In this document: piece by piece, positions 7,863 to 16,899 of the stretch
Numbering within the stretch: position 1 is the first letter of the stretch
Layout: every line of letters begins with the position of its first letter
Assembly: GCF_001427285.1 (NCBI RefSeq)
Contig: NZ_LMFV01000061.1
Coordinates: forward strand, 223,050 to 287,049
Direction: 5' to 3'
Length of the DNA stretch: 64,000 nucleotides
Source: Mesorhizobium sp. Root552
GTDB taxonomy: Bacteria; Pseudomonadota; Alphaproteobacteria; Rhizobiales; Rhizobiaceae
Notes under the pieces: generated by a model
The model's input: only the letters and a program-made list of their open reading frames with translations
What the model was told of the DNA's origin: nothing
Database searches by the model: none
Position numbers and translations under genes: made by a program

Positions 7863-9470
7863 ATGGCCGTCCTGCATTCGCAACTCTCCCCCTCCTCCGA
7901 AACCTTTCGCAGCAATGCCGAAAAGATGCGGGCGCTCGTCGCCGACATCTCGGAAAAAGCCGCGCATGTACAGCGTGGCGGCTCGGAGGAAGCCCGCCAC
8001 CGCCATGTAACCCGCGGCAAGCTGTTGCCGCGCGACCGGCTGGCGCAACTGCTCGACACCGGCTCGCCTTTTCTGGAGATCGGCCAGTTCGCCGCCTTCG
8101 ACATGTACGGCGGCGACATCGCGTCCGCCGGCATGATCGCCGGCATAGGCCGCGTCGAAGGCCGTGAAGTCATGGTGGTGGTCAACGATGCCACGGTGAA
8201 AGGCGGCACTTATTATCCGCTTACCGTGAAGAAGCACCTGCGGGCGCAGGAAATCGCCCTTCAGAACAATCTGCCTTGCATCTACCTCGTCGATTCCGGC
8301 GGCGCCAACCTGCCCAACCAGGACGAGGTATTCCCCGATCGCGATCATTTCGGTCGCATCTTCTACAACCAGGCCACCATGTCGGCGGCGGGCATCCCGC
8401 AGATTGCCTGCGTCATGGGTTCATGCACTGCCGGCGGCGCATATGTTCCGGCGATGGCGGATGAATCGATCATGGTTCGCAAGCAGGCGACCATCTTCCT
8501 CGGCGGCCCGCCGCTGGTGAAGGCTGCGACGGGCGAGGAAGTCAGCGCAGAAGACCTTGGCGGCGCCGACCTGCATACGCGCGAATCCGGTGTTGCCGAC
8601 CATCTCGCCGTCGATGACGAGCACGCGCTCGCCATCACCCGCCGCATCGTGAAGAACTTGAATCGGAACAAGACGATAGGCCTCAGCCTGCAGAAACCTG
8701 CCCCGCCGCTTTATGCACCAGATGAAATCTACGGCATTGTACCCACCGACATGCGCCAGCCCTACGACGTGCGCGAAGTCATTGCCCGCATTGTCGACGG
8801 CTCGGAGTTCGATGAATTCAAGCAGAATTACGGAACTACGTTGGTCACGGGCTTCGCCCACCTCTACGGCATGCCGGTCGGCATCATCGCCAACAATGGC
8901 GTGCTGTTTTCCGAGTCGGCAGTTAAGGGCACGCACTTCATCGAGCTCTGCTGCCAGCGCGGTATTCCGCTGGTCTTCCTGCAAAACATCACCGGTTTCA
9001 TGGTCGGCCGCAAATACGAGGCTGGCGGCATCGCCAAGGACGGCGCCAAGCTCGTGATGGCGGTCGCGACCGCGCAAGTGCCGAAGGTCACGATGATTAT
9101 TGGTGGTTCGTTCGGCGCCGGCAATTACGGCATGTGCGGCCGCGCCTACTCCCCGCGGTTTTTGTGGATGTGGCCGAATTCGCGCATTTCGGTCATGGGC
9201 GGCGAGCAGGCGGCGATGGTGCTCGCCCTGGTCAAGCGCGAAGGCATTGAGCGTAAGGGCGGCACCTGGAGTGCCGAGGAAGAAGCCGCTTTCAAGCAAC
9301 CGACGCTGGAGAAATACGAGCGCGAAGGCCATCCGCTCTACTCTTCTGCGCGGCTGTGGGACGACGGCATCGTCGATCCGGCAAGGTCGCGGGATGTATT
9401 GGCTCTCAGCCTCAGCGCCGCGCTCAACGCGCCGATCCCGGAAACGAAGTTCGGCGTGTTCAGGATGTGA
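7863..9470 (+). CDS. liuB: Methylcrotonyl-CoA carboxylase, carboxyltransferase (beta) subunit
   Basis: This 535-aa carboxyltransferase contains the CoA- and biotin-site signatures of propionyl/methylcrotonyl-CoA carboxylase beta subunits: LPCIYLVDSGGANLPNQDEV, GSCTAGGAYVPAMADE, GGPPLVKAATGEEVSAEDLG and MIIGGSFGAGNYGMCGRAY. The NQDEVFPDRDHFGRIFYNQ stretch is characteristic of MCC rather than PCC. It transfers carboxyl from biotin on LiuD to 3-methylcrotonyl-CoA. It follows liuA by 2 bp. An 83-bp gap precedes liuD. Confidence 0.93.
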   Translation: MAVLHSQLSPSSETFRSNAEKMRALVADISEKAAHVQRGGSEEARHRHVTRGKLLPRDRLAQLLDTGSPFLEIGQFAAFDMYGGDIASAGMIAGIGRVEGREVMVVVNDATVKGGTYYPLTVKKHLRAQEIALQNNLPCIYLVDSGGANLPNQDEVFPDRDHFGRIFYNQATMSAAGIPQIACVMGSCTAGGAYVPAMADESIMVRKQATIFLGGPPLVKAATGEEVSAEDLGGADLHTRESGVADHLAVDDEHALAITRRIVKNLNRNKTIGLSLQKPAPPLYAPDEIYGIVPTDMRQPYDVREVIARIVDGSEFDEFKQNYGTTLVTGFAHLYGMPVGIIANNGVLFSESAVKGTHFIELCCQRGIPLVFLQNITGFMVGRKYEAGGIAKDGAKLVMAVATAQVPKVTMIIGGSFGAGNYGMCGRAYSPRFLWMWPNSRISVMGGEQAAMVLALVKREGIERKGGTWSAEEEAAFKQPTLEKYEREGHPLYSSARLWDDGIVDPARSRDVLALSLSAALNAPIPETKFGVFRM

Positions 9471-9553
9471 CCGATGCGCCTTGAACAAGATTTACAAATG
9501 AACTTCGCCCACGCCCTTTCATCCCTGCAAACGGCTTCGGGAGGTTTGCACTA

Positions 9554-11500
9554 ATGTTCTCTAAAATCCTGATTGCCAATCGCGGCGAGATCGCCTGCCG
9601 GGTCATCCGCACTGCTCGCAGGCTGGGCGTGAAAACAGTGGCCGTCTATTCCGATGCCGATGCTCGCGCCTTGCACGTCCAGATGGCGGACGAAGCAGTT
9701 CATATCGGCCCTTCCCCGGTCGGAGAAAGCTATCTGCGCGGCGACAAGATCATTGCGGCCGCGAAGGAGACGGGTGCGGAAGCAATCCACCCCGGCTACG
9801 GTTTCCTGTCCGAAAACCCCGATTTCGTCGATCAGGTGGTGGCGGCAGACCTCACCTTCATCGGCCCATCAGCCACCTCGATCCGCGCGATGGGCCTCAA
9901 GGATGCAGCCAAGCGACTGATGGAAAAAGCTGGCGTGCCAGTTGTGCCCGGCTATCACGGCGAGGCTCAGGAGATCGTGGTGCTGGCCTCCAAGGCACGC
10001 GAGATCGGCTATCCCGTACTAATCAAGGCGCGAGCCGGCGGTGGCGGCAAGGGTATGCGGCGCGTCGATGACCCGGACGATTTTGCCGAGGCGCTATCCG
10101 GCGCGCGTCGTGAAGCCAAGACCGCCTTTGGTGACGACCGGGTGCTGGTCGAAAAATATGTCGACAAGCCGCGCCATATCGAAGTGCAGGTGTTCGGCGA
10201 CAACTATGGCAATGCTGTCCACCTCTTCGAGCGCGACTGCTCGGCTCAGCGCCGTCACCAGAAGGTCATCGAGGAGGCTCCGGCTCCCGGCATGACCCCG
10301 GAACTGCGTGCGGCCATGACCGAGGCGGCGGTGACGGCGGCCAAGGCCATTTCCTATTCCGGAGCCGGCACCATCGAGTTCATTGTCGATGCTTCGCAGG
10401 GCCTGCAAGCCGACCGCTTCTGGTTCATGGAGATGAACACGCGTCTGCAAGTGGAGCATCCGGTGACCGAGATGGTCACCGGCGTTGATCTCGTCGAATG
10501 GCAGTTGCGGGTTGCTTCCGGGGAGACATTGCCGAAGACGCAGGATGAAATCTCGCTCAACGGCCACGCTTTTGAGGCGCGCCTCTATGCCGAAGACGCC
10601 ACGAAAGGTTTCCTTCCGGCTACCGGAACGCTGCATCACCTGAAATTCCCCGATGTTCCCCCGCAGGACGCTTCGATGCGCATCGAGACCGGTGTGCGTG
10701 CTGGCGACAGCGTATCACCCTTCTACGACCCGATGATCGCCAAGCTTGTCGTCCACGCCAGCAGCAGGGAAACCTCCCTTGCGGCGTTGCGAGACGTACT
10801 GGCTGGAACGGAAGTTGCCGGCTCGACGGTGAACACCGCCTTCCTTGCCGCATTGGCAAGCGACCGGGATTTCTCGGCCGGCGATGTCGATACCGGCTTG
10901 ATCGGCAGGCATCAGGACGCGTTGACGGCCCTCCCCTTGCCGGACTCCACTGCGGTGGCCGCTGCGGCGTTTGCCGCATCGGGTCTCAATGAACGGCAGG
11001 CTTCGAATGACCCATGGTCGGGAATCAGCGGATATGCCCATTTCCACGGGCTCGAGCGTGAAATCCGCTTGAAGTATGGCGAGCATGAGGTTCCGGCCAG
11101 GCTCATGACTGGAACCGACGGCGCTGCCGTCAGGCTGTACGGTGAGATCGTCAAGCGTGCTGCCGTCAAGGATCAGCGCGTGGCGCGCTGGCCGGGGCAC
11201 GTCACCGTGTTCGAGGGGGCAGTCGGCCACACGTTCTCAGTGTCGGATCCATTGGGCCGTGCCGACGAAGCGTTGGCTGGAACGGGCAGCCTGCGCGCAC
11301 CCATGCCGGGATTGGTGAAGGTCGTACGGGCAGCCAAAGGTGAGAACGTGACCAAGGGCCAGCCATTGCTGATCCTTGAAGCGATGAAGATGGAGCACAC
11401 CATCGCGGCTCCGCACGATGGTCTAATTGCCGACATAGCCGCTGAGGGCGAGCAGGTCAGCGACGGCACGGTTCTGGTCAAGTTTGTGGAAGAGGCCTGA
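9554..11500 (+). CDS. liuD: Methylcrotonyl-CoA carboxylase, biotin-carrying (alpha) subunit
   Basis: The 648-aa protein has biotin carboxylase, ATP-grasp (KARAGGGGKGMRRV; EMNTRLQVEHPVTEMVTG) and a C-terminal biotinyl domain with ILEAMKMEHT, where K612 is the biotinylated lysine. Length and gene context fit the methylcrotonyl-CoA carboxylase alpha subunit, the partner of LiuB in leucine degradation. GGGAGG lies 9 bases before the ATG. The operon stops here: no methylglutaconyl-CoA hydratase or HMG-CoA lyase gene follows, and a bidirectional terminator comes next. Confidence 0.93.
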   Translation: MFSKILIANRGEIACRVIRTARRLGVKTVAVYSDADARALHVQMADEAVHIGPSPVGESYLRGDKIIAAAKETGAEAIHPGYGFLSENPDFVDQVVAADLTFIGPSATSIRAMGLKDAAKRLMEKAGVPVVPGYHGEAQEIVVLASKAREIGYPVLIKARAGGGGKGMRRVDDPDDFAEALSGARREAKTAFGDDRVLVEKYVDKPRHIEVQVFGDNYGNAVHLFERDCSAQRRHQKVIEEAPAPGMTPELRAAMTEAAVTAAKAISYSGAGTIEFIVDASQGLQADRFWFMEMNTRLQVEHPVTEMVTGVDLVEWQLRVASGETLPKTQDEISLNGHAFEARLYAEDATKGFLPATGTLHHLKFPDVPPQDASMRIETGVRAGDSVSPFYDPMIAKLVVHASSRETSLAALRDVLAGTEVAGSTVNTAFLAALASDRDFSAGDVDTGLIGRHQDALTALPLPDSTAVAAAAFAASGLNERQASNDPWSGISGYAHFHGLEREIRLKYGEHEVPARLMTGTDGAAVRLYGEIVKRAAVKDQRVARWPGHVTVFEGAVGHTFSVSDPLGRADEALAGTGSLRAPMPGLVKVVRAAKGENVTKGQPLLILEAMKMEHTIAAPHDGLIADIAAEGEQVSDGTVLVKFVEEA

Positions 11501-11534
11501 CAGGCGGCGCTTTCGCAGGAGCAGACTGGGAAAA

Positions 11535-11568
11535 CGAAAATGGCCGGGTCGCCCCGGCCATTTCTTTT
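11535..11568. terminator. Bidirectional terminator between liuD and the livK-like gene
   Basis: A perfect 11-bp stem (11538-11548 with 11553-11563) around a TCGC loop is flanked by AAAACGAAAA on the left and TTTCTTTTCT on the right. It therefore serves both converging genes. Confidence 0.88.
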
Positions 11569-11584
11569 CTGTCTCGCGACAGTA

Positions 11585-12706
11585 TCAATCCTGTGGGATC
11601 GGGGCGTATTTGCCGTCGTGCCACTGGTTGATGTCATAGCTGGCATTTTTCAGGTCGCCCTTTTCGTCAAAGGTGACAGGTCCGACCACCGTGTTGATCG
11701 GCTCGCCATTCTTCAGCGCTTCGGCAACTTTCATCGGGTCATCGGTGCCCGCACGCTTCACACCCTCGGCGACGGCCTGGACGACAGCGTAGGAAAACAG
11801 CGTGAAGCCCTCCGGCGTGAAGCCGCCGGCCTTGATCTTCTCGACCGCCTCCTTGGCCTCAGGCTTTGCCTGCGGATCGGACGGAAACACGAACATCGTA
11901 CCCTCGCCCGCCGGGCCGGAAATCTGCCAGAATTCCGGCGATGCAATGGAGTCAGGCATGATGAGCTGGAATTTGAAGCCCTGCTCCGCCGTCTGGCGCA
12001 GGATCAGGCCGGCCTCCGGATGATAGCCGCCGAAATAGACGACATCGGCCTTCAATTCCTTCAACTTGGTGACAAGCGCGGCATAGTCCTTCTCGCCCGC
12101 ATTGATGCCCTCATACATGACTTCCTTCAGGCCACCGGCGTTCATCGTCGCGCGAACAGCATCGGCGATGCCTTGGCCGTAAGCGCTCTTGTCGTGCAGG
12201 ATGACAACATTCTTGCCGGCATATTTCTTGGCGATCCACGGCCCGATGAAATTGCCCTGTGCGTCGTCGCGCGTGTAGAGGCGCATGATCGTCGGCCAGC
12301 CCTTGGCTGCCGCGTCATCGGTCAGAACCGGGTTGGACGAAGCCGGGCTCATCATCAACGCGCCCGATTCGGCATAGACGGCAGAAGCCGGAATGCTCGA
12401 ACCGGAGCAGGCGTGGCCATCGATGAACTTGACGCCGTTGGCGACAATGCGGTTGGCAACCGAAACCGCCTGCTTCGGGTCGCAAACGTCGTCCTCGATG
12501 GAAAGCTTGATCTGATTTCCGTTGACGCCGCCGGCGGCGTTGATGGCATCAGCAGCCGCCTGCGCGCCGTGCTTGAACTGGTCGCCAATGGTGGCGAGTT
12601 GCCCCGTCATCGGCCCGACAACAGCAATTGTAATGTCTTCGGCATAGGCTGCCGTAGTGCCAAGAGCCAGGCCCAGAATGGCGCCGGCCAGAAACTTGCT
12701 CTTCAT
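11585..12706 (-). CDS. Branched-chain amino acid ABC transporter substrate-binding protein (LivK-like)
   Basis: The 373-aa type I periplasmic binding protein starts with a signal peptide (KFLAGAILGLALGTTAAYAE) followed by DITIAVVGPMTGQLATIGDQ. It also has NGNQIKLSIEDDVCDPKQAVSVANRI and YGQGIADAVR. It binds branched-chain or related amino acids in the periplasm for a LivHMGF-type importer. ATG 12706 was chosen for its GGGAGA site and signal peptide; the frame also has upstream starts to 12787. No permease or ATPase genes are adjacent, so it is an orphan binding protein. Its position next to leucine catabolism genes is suggestive. Confidence 0.9.
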   Translation of the reverse strand: MKSKFLAGAILGLALGTTAAYAEDITIAVVGPMTGQLATIGDQFKHGAQAAADAINAAGGVNGNQIKLSIEDDVCDPKQAVSVANRIVANGVKFIDGHACSGSSIPASAVYAESGALMMSPASSNPVLTDDAAAKGWPTIMRLYTRDDAQGNFIGPWIAKKYAGKNVVILHDKSAYGQGIADAVRATMNAGGLKEVMYEGINAGEKDYAALVTKLKELKADVVYFGGYHPEAGLILRQTAEQGFKFQLIMPDSIASPEFWQISGPAGEGTMFVFPSDPQAKPEAKEAVEKIKAGGFTPEGFTLFSYAVVQAVAEGVKRAGTDDPMKVAEALKNGEPINTVVGPVTFDEKGDLKNASYDINQWHDGKYAPIPQD

Positions 12707-12965
12707 CGCGTTGCTCTCCCTTGCTTGCGCAACGCCAAAGACGGCTGCGCTGGTTCGATGCTGCGCAACATTTGCCTGTTTCATCATGGCTGTCCAGAGA
12801 CGGCGATTTCAGCGACTGCGGCAAAAAGCAAAAGCCGCGCCGATCTTGTTTCGATCGGTCGCGGCCTTGCTGGCACAAGCTTCCCCGACGCCCCCGCGCC
12901 ACGAAATCCCGTTTGCCTTCCCTGTTCCTGGCCAGGGCTGTTGGAGCAGCCCGGCATGGCAATTG

Positions 12966-13232
12966 TCAGTGCATCGTCATCCATTCACGCGCTTCGCGCA
13001 GCGCCTGGGCAATTTCCATCTTCGACATGGTCGCCGACAATTCGGAGCGCAATTCTGCCGCTCGGGCCGAACCTTTGATCGCTGCGATGTTGAACCATTT
13101 GTGGGCAGCAACCGGATCGACCTCGCAATCGCGACCAGTTGCGTACATCATGCCGAGTTCAAAAAGGATGTCGGCCTGCGCCGTGGCGCCCATCGTGCCG
13201 AAGCCAGCCTCAAGCATTTCAAAACGTGCCAT
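12966..13232 (-). CDS. Small Sel1-like repeat protein
   Basis: The 88-aa protein contains one recognisable Sel1-like repeat (LFELGMMYATGRDCEVDPVAAHKWFNIAAIKGSARAAELR), with the usual G-Y/M-A-T-G and A-x-W-x-x-A-A spacing. Such short soluble repeat proteins recur in Hyphomicrobiales and probably mediate protein contacts. There is no signal peptide. The 259-bp stretch to the livK-like gene start holds no convincing gene. Confidence 0.72.
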   Translation of the reverse strand: MARFEMLEAGFGTMGATAQADILFELGMMYATGRDCEVDPVAAHKWFNIAAIKGSARAAELRSELSATMSKMEIAQALREAREWMTMH

Positions 13233-13541
13233 TTCAATCCCCTGTCCTGCTCCTGAGCGCCGCCTTGTTTGGTCCGTGGAGGCTGCCCGTTCGATGGTTT
13301 GGAGAATGCAGCAGGTGCTTGAATCCGTCGTTAAATGACGTGCTTAACTTGAAGAAAACAAAGCTAAAACAATAGGTAAACGTGGGAATTCGTTAAGGAT
13401 AGAAATCCAGCAACCGTGCGGTTTTTCGTCCAGATTGATGAAAATGCTCAAAGTGCAGTTCAAGACTTCGCTAACCACAGAAAAGCATGAGCCCATCGCA
13501 ACGGATACAATCCAATGGCAATGCGGGGCAAAAAGAGCTCA
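13233..13541. other. Intergenic stretch with no convincing gene
   Basis: The stretch between the Sel1-like gene and the hairpin at 13.55 kb is relatively AT-rich with A/T runs. A 65-codon open frame beginning at 13435 spans the hairpin and shows no family features. I see no RNA gene signature. Confidence 0.5.
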
Positions 13542-13583
13542 AAAAAAACGTGCCGCTTTCCGTTGCGGCACCGCTTTTTCTTT
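13542..13583. terminator. Terminator-like hairpin flanked by A and T runs
   Basis: The stem GTGCCGC (13550-13556) pairs with GCGGCAC (13565-13571). AAAAAAAA lies on the left and CGCTTTTTCTTT on the right, so it could end transcription from either side. No gene ends directly at it. Confidence 0.6.
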
Positions 13584-13599
13584 GGTGAAGACTGAATTA

Positions 13600-13617
13600 G
13601 CTTACGTTTGCGTAAGA
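13600..13617. promoter_or_regulatory. Palindrome ahead of the DUF2147 gene
   Basis: CTTACG-TTTG-CGTAAG is a perfect 6+4+6 inverted repeat 43 bp before the DUF2147 start. It shares the TTACGTT-NN-CGTAA core with the palindrome ahead of the ETF-QO gene (20496-20511), suggesting one regulator binds both. Confidence 0.5.
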
Positions 13618-13659
13618 GGCAAAGCGGGTTGAACCGCACTGGCCGACAGGGAGGAGACG

Positions 13660-14001
13660 ATGTTTTATAAGTCTTGCTTGGCAGCAATCGCCATTCTCAT
13701 GGCGGCTGGATCGGCTTGGGCCGATCCCATTGAAGGAACGTGGAAACGCCCGAACGGCACCTTGATCTCCTATGCCGGCAGCGGAACCAAATTCTGTGGC
13801 ACGGTGATGACCGGTGAATATAAAGGTAAGTCGATAGGCTGCATGAATGGCAGCAATGGCGACTACAAGGGCACGGTCAACAAGCTTGACGAAGGCAAGA
13901 CCTACAATGGCAAGGCAAGTGTGTCGGGAAACACCTTGTCATTGTCCGGCTGTGTGCTCGGTGGCCTGATCTGCAAGAGCGAGAATCTCGCCCGCCAGTG
14001 A
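13660..14001 (+). CDS. DUF2147-type small secreted protein
   Basis: The 113-aa protein has a signal peptide (FYKSCLAAIAILMAAGSAWA), then DPIEGTWKRPNGTLISYAG and FCGTVMTGEYKGK, with a C-terminal SGCVLGGLICKSENLAR. The G-x-W opening and the central CGxV strand fit DUF2147, a small beta-barrel (lipocalin-like) periplasmic family of unknown function. GGGAGGAG lies 6 bases before ATG. A palindromic operator-like sequence sits 43 bp upstream. Confidence 0.8.
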   Translation: MFYKSCLAAIAILMAAGSAWADPIEGTWKRPNGTLISYAGSGTKFCGTVMTGEYKGKSIGCMNGSNGDYKGTVNKLDEGKTYNGKASVSGNTLSLSGCVLGGLICKSENLARQ

Positions 14002-14057
14002 GTGGCAGTTGAATTCGCAAAGCTGCCGGTTTCGCCGACAGCTTTACGCCTGTTTGG

Positions 14058-14762
14058 CTATGCTCGCGCCTTCTGACCGAACAAAACTTTCTGCGCTTCC
14101 TTGTCGTCGGCCAAGTTGCGGCGGTGTTCCTGGCCGATTTCGACACCCTTCACCACGGCAGGCCTCTCCGCTGTTTCCTCGAACCACCTTTTGAGGTTGG
14201 GAAAATCCGCAAGGTCCTGGCCTTGGTTCTTGTAGGGGCGCACCCACGGAAATGCGGCCATGTCGGCGATCGAGTACTCACCGGCAAGAAAATCCCGATC
14301 AGCGAGGCGCTTGTTCATGACGCCATAAAGCCGGTTGACCTCATTGGTGTACCGATCGACGGCGTAGGGGATCTTTTCCGGAGCATACTGGCGGAAATGA
14401 TGTGCCTGTCCGGCCATCGGACCAAGCCCGCCCATTTGCCAGAACAGCCATTGATCGACTTCGCTGCGGCCGCGCTCGTCAGCAGGATAAAACCTGCCGA
14501 ACTTGCGGCCCAGATACTGCAGGATGGCCCCGGACTCGAAAACGGAAATCGGCTTTCCATCCGGCCCTTCCGGGTCGACAATCGCCGGCATGCGGTTGTT
14601 CGGAGAGATTTTCAGGAACGACGGCTCGAACTGTTCGCCACGACCGATATTCACGTATTTGATCGCGTAGGGAACGCCAAGTTCCTCAAGCATGATCGAA
14701 ATCTTGTGGCCGTTCGGAGTTGGCCAGTAGTAGAGCTCAATTGGCATTGTCTGCGATGTCAT
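14058..14762 (-). CDS. Glutathione S-transferase family protein (YfcG/YghU-like)
   Basis: The 234-aa protein has a thioredoxin-like N-domain (IELYYWPTPNGHKISIMLEE, then PNNRMPAIVDPEG and SVFESGAILQYLGRK, with the cis-Pro and Glu-Ser glutathione contacts) and an all-helical C-domain (EYSIADMAAFPWVRPYK). The TPNGHK active-site stretch and overall pattern match Ure2p/YfcG-type disulfide-bond oxidoreductases that act on glutathione disulfides. The start may be five codons later (MPIELYYW). It stands alone between two small genes. Confidence 0.88.
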   Translation of the reverse strand: MTSQTMPIELYYWPTPNGHKISIMLEELGVPYAIKYVNIGRGEQFEPSFLKISPNNRMPAIVDPEGPDGKPISVFESGAILQYLGRKFGRFYPADERGRSEVDQWLFWQMGGLGPMAGQAHHFRQYAPEKIPYAVDRYTNEVNRLYGVMNKRLADRDFLAGEYSIADMAAFPWVRPYKNQGQDLADFPNLKRWFEETAERPAVVKGVEIGQEHRRNLADDKEAQKVLFGQKARA

Positions 14763-14932
14763 TCCAGTTTCTCCGAATTAACAGGTGTTCTTGCACATAG
14801 GCCTCGTGCCGGTTGACGCAAGGCGCATGGCCGTCAAAACCGCGTCAATAAATTTGAACCGAAGATGAACGGCCCTCTCAGAGGCGGTTCAGGGCCAGGG
14901 GAGCATTGTCGAACCTAACAAAGGGGACCGAC

Positions 14933-15088
14933 ATGCTTGCTCGCCGTTTCACCATCGTCTGTCTGCTCACGACTTTGTTCGGCATTGGCTTTGCGATCAT
15001 CGTTGCGGAAGCCAGCCGCCAGCCCAGGCATTGGGACGAGGCCCGGTCAGGCACTTGCTTCACCGCCTGCGGCCCGTTCGGCCGCTAA
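14933..15088 (+). CDS. Small single-span membrane protein, unknown
   Basis: This 51-aa frame begins with positively charged MLARRF and a hydrophobic helix (TIVCLLTTLFGIGFAIIVAEA), then a short tail with two cysteines (GTCFTACGPFGR). AAGGGGAC sits just before ATG. The pattern is of a small membrane or secreted protein, with no family recognised. The short length limits confidence. Confidence 0.45.
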   Translation: MLARRFTIVCLLTTLFGIGFAIIVAEASRQPRHWDEARSGTCFTACGPFGR

Positions 15089-15108
15089 CCAAGATCTGGA
15101 TCGCCGTC

Positions 15109-15303
15109 ATGAACAACTTCTTCAACAATGCCAGAAAAGCCCTGCGGTTGCTGCCGCGCGCTATTTGCATTCTGCTCGTGCTGGCGGCTCCAGTTCTGGC
15201 GGTGCCCAGCATGCGTGACCATGCAGGCTCTACCATCGAAGCTCCAGCCCTGAAGAAGAACGGCGTCGGTTTCGTCCTTCTTGTGAGCTTGCAACGCGGC
15301 TAA
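15109..15303 (+). CDS. Small secreted or membrane protein, unknown
   Basis: A 64-aa frame starts 20 bp after the preceding small gene. It has a basic N-terminus (NNARKALRLLPRA), a hydrophobic segment (ICILLVLAAPVLAVP) resembling a signal peptide, and a second weakly hydrophobic end (GVGFVLLVSL). No family is recognised. It may form a pair with the previous small gene. Confidence 0.4.
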   Translation: MNNFFNNARKALRLLPRAICILLVLAAPVLAVPSMRDHAGSTIEAPALKKNGVGFVLLVSLQRG

Positions 15304-15380
15304 GGGAAAGAGTGAACCAAGACATCAACGGAGGAATGCCACCCCCTCCCAACCGTCTGGACAAGGCTCTATAGTGAGCC

Positions 15381-16880
15381 ATGGAAAATCGAATCTATCC
15401 GCAAGCCATTGAAAACGTCGTGATGCCGGAGCCTTTTGCCCGGCAAAATTTCGACGACCCCGCAGAAGCAGTCGCAGCCCTGCAAATGCTCTACGCGCGC
15501 AATACAAAATTCCTGCGAGACTCATTTTCCGCACTGGCGTCTGGCGGCGACATCAACACCCGTTATCGGGCTTTCTATCCGGAAGTTGGCGTCGTCACCA
15601 ATTCCTTCACGCAGGTCGATTCACGCCAAGCCTACGGACATATGCCGACGCCGGGCCACTTCTCAACCACGATAACGCGACCGGACCTGTTCGAGAGCTA
15701 TCTCGAGGAGCAGCTTCGCCTGATCATGCGCAATCACGGCGTTCCGGTAGTGGTTTCGGAATCGAGAACGCCTATACCGCTGCATTTTGCCTTCCTCGAA
15801 GGCAGCTATGTCGATGGAGCAGCGGCCGAGCGTATCCGCCGCCCGATCCGCGACTTGTTCGACGTGCCGGACCTCGACGGTACCGACGACCAGATCGCCA
15901 ACGGCACCTTCGAGGTAGCGCTCGGCGAGGCACGGCCGTTGGCTCCCTTCACCGCGCAGCGTATCGACTACTCGCTGCACCGGCTGTCGCACTACACGGC
16001 GACCACGCCAAATCATTTCCAGAACTTCGTACTCTTCACCAACTACCAGTTCTACATAGATGAGTTCGTCGCCCGGGCTCGCGAGCTGATGGCGGCGGGT
16101 GGCGGCGGCTACACCGAGTTTGTCGAGCCAGGCAACACGGTAACAAAAGCCGGTGAGAGCCACTCAAGCGACATCACCGCATTCAGGCTGCCACAAATGC
16201 CTGCCTACCACCTGAAGAAGCCGAACCATGGCGGCATCACCATGGTCAATATCGGCGTCGGCCCCTCAAACGCCAAGACGATTACGGACCATATAGCTGT
16301 GCTGCGGCCGCATGCGTGGGTGATGCTCGGCCACTGTGCGGGCCTGCGCAACACGCAAGCGTTGGGCGACTATGTGCTTGCCCACGCCTATGTGCGCGAG
16401 GATCACGTCCTTGACGACGACCTGCCCGTGTGGGTGCCGATCCCGCCCCTGGCGGAAATCCAGGTAGCGCTTCAGGAGGCCGTGCAGGAAGTTACGGGGC
16501 TTTCGGGCTACGACCTCAAGCGCATCATGCGCACCGGCACCGTCGCCACCATCGACAACCGCAACTGGGAACTGCGCGACCAGCGCGGCCCCGTCCAGCG
16601 ACTTTCACAATCACGCGCCATTGCGCTCGATATGGAATCCGCGACAATTGCGGCGAATGGCTTCCGCTTCCGAGTGCCATACGGCACGTTGCTGTGCGTT
16701 TCCGACAAGCCTCTGCATGGCGAATTGAAGCTGCCGGGCATGGCAACAGAATTCTACAAGCGACAGGTGGCCCAGCATCTCACGATCGGCATCCGGGCAA
16801 TGGAAAAGCTGGCTGAGATGCCGATGGAACGGCTGCACTCGCGCAAATTGCGAAGTTTCTCAGAAACAGCATTCCAGTAG
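15381..16880 (+). CDS. amn: AMP nucleosidase
   Basis: The 499-aa protein has the N-terminal AMP nucleosidase domain (ALQMLYARNTKFLRDSF) and a C-terminal phosphorylase-like domain: GITMVNIGVGPSNAKTITDH, HAWVMLGHCAGLRNTQ and ALDMESATIAANGFRFRVPY. It hydrolyses AMP to adenine and ribose 5-phosphate in the cytoplasm, a purine salvage and energy-balance enzyme. The length matches the family (about 480-500 aa). It converges with the DUF922 gene 19 bp downstream. Confidence 0.95.
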   Translation: MENRIYPQAIENVVMPEPFARQNFDDPAEAVAALQMLYARNTKFLRDSFSALASGGDINTRYRAFYPEVGVVTNSFTQVDSRQAYGHMPTPGHFSTTITRPDLFESYLEEQLRLIMRNHGVPVVVSESRTPIPLHFAFLEGSYVDGAAAERIRRPIRDLFDVPDLDGTDDQIANGTFEVALGEARPLAPFTAQRIDYSLHRLSHYTATTPNHFQNFVLFTNYQFYIDEFVARARELMAAGGGGYTEFVEPGNTVTKAGESHSSDITAFRLPQMPAYHLKKPNHGGITMVNIGVGPSNAKTITDHIAVLRPHAWVMLGHCAGLRNTQALGDYVLAHAYVREDHVLDDDLPVWVPIPPLAEIQVALQEAVQEVTGLSGYDLKRIMRTGTVATIDNRNWELRDQRGPVQRLSQSRAIALDMESATIAANGFRFRVPYGTLLCVSDKPLHGELKLPGMATEFYKRQVAQHLTIGIRAMEKLAEMPMERLHSRKLRSFSETAFQ

Positions 16881-16899
16881 AGGTCAGCTCGAACGGCCA

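Noticed and set aside
11540..13078. 512-codon plus-strand open frame
   Set aside because: It is the antisense of the LivK-like gene, which has a signal peptide and clear family motifs.
13330..13350. CtrA-type site (TTAA-N9-TTAA)
   Set aside because: The spacing is 9, not 7, and no gene start lies suitably downstream.
13435..13632. 65-codon plus-strand open frame
   Set aside because: It spans a terminator-like hairpin and a palindrome, has no ribosome site and no family features.
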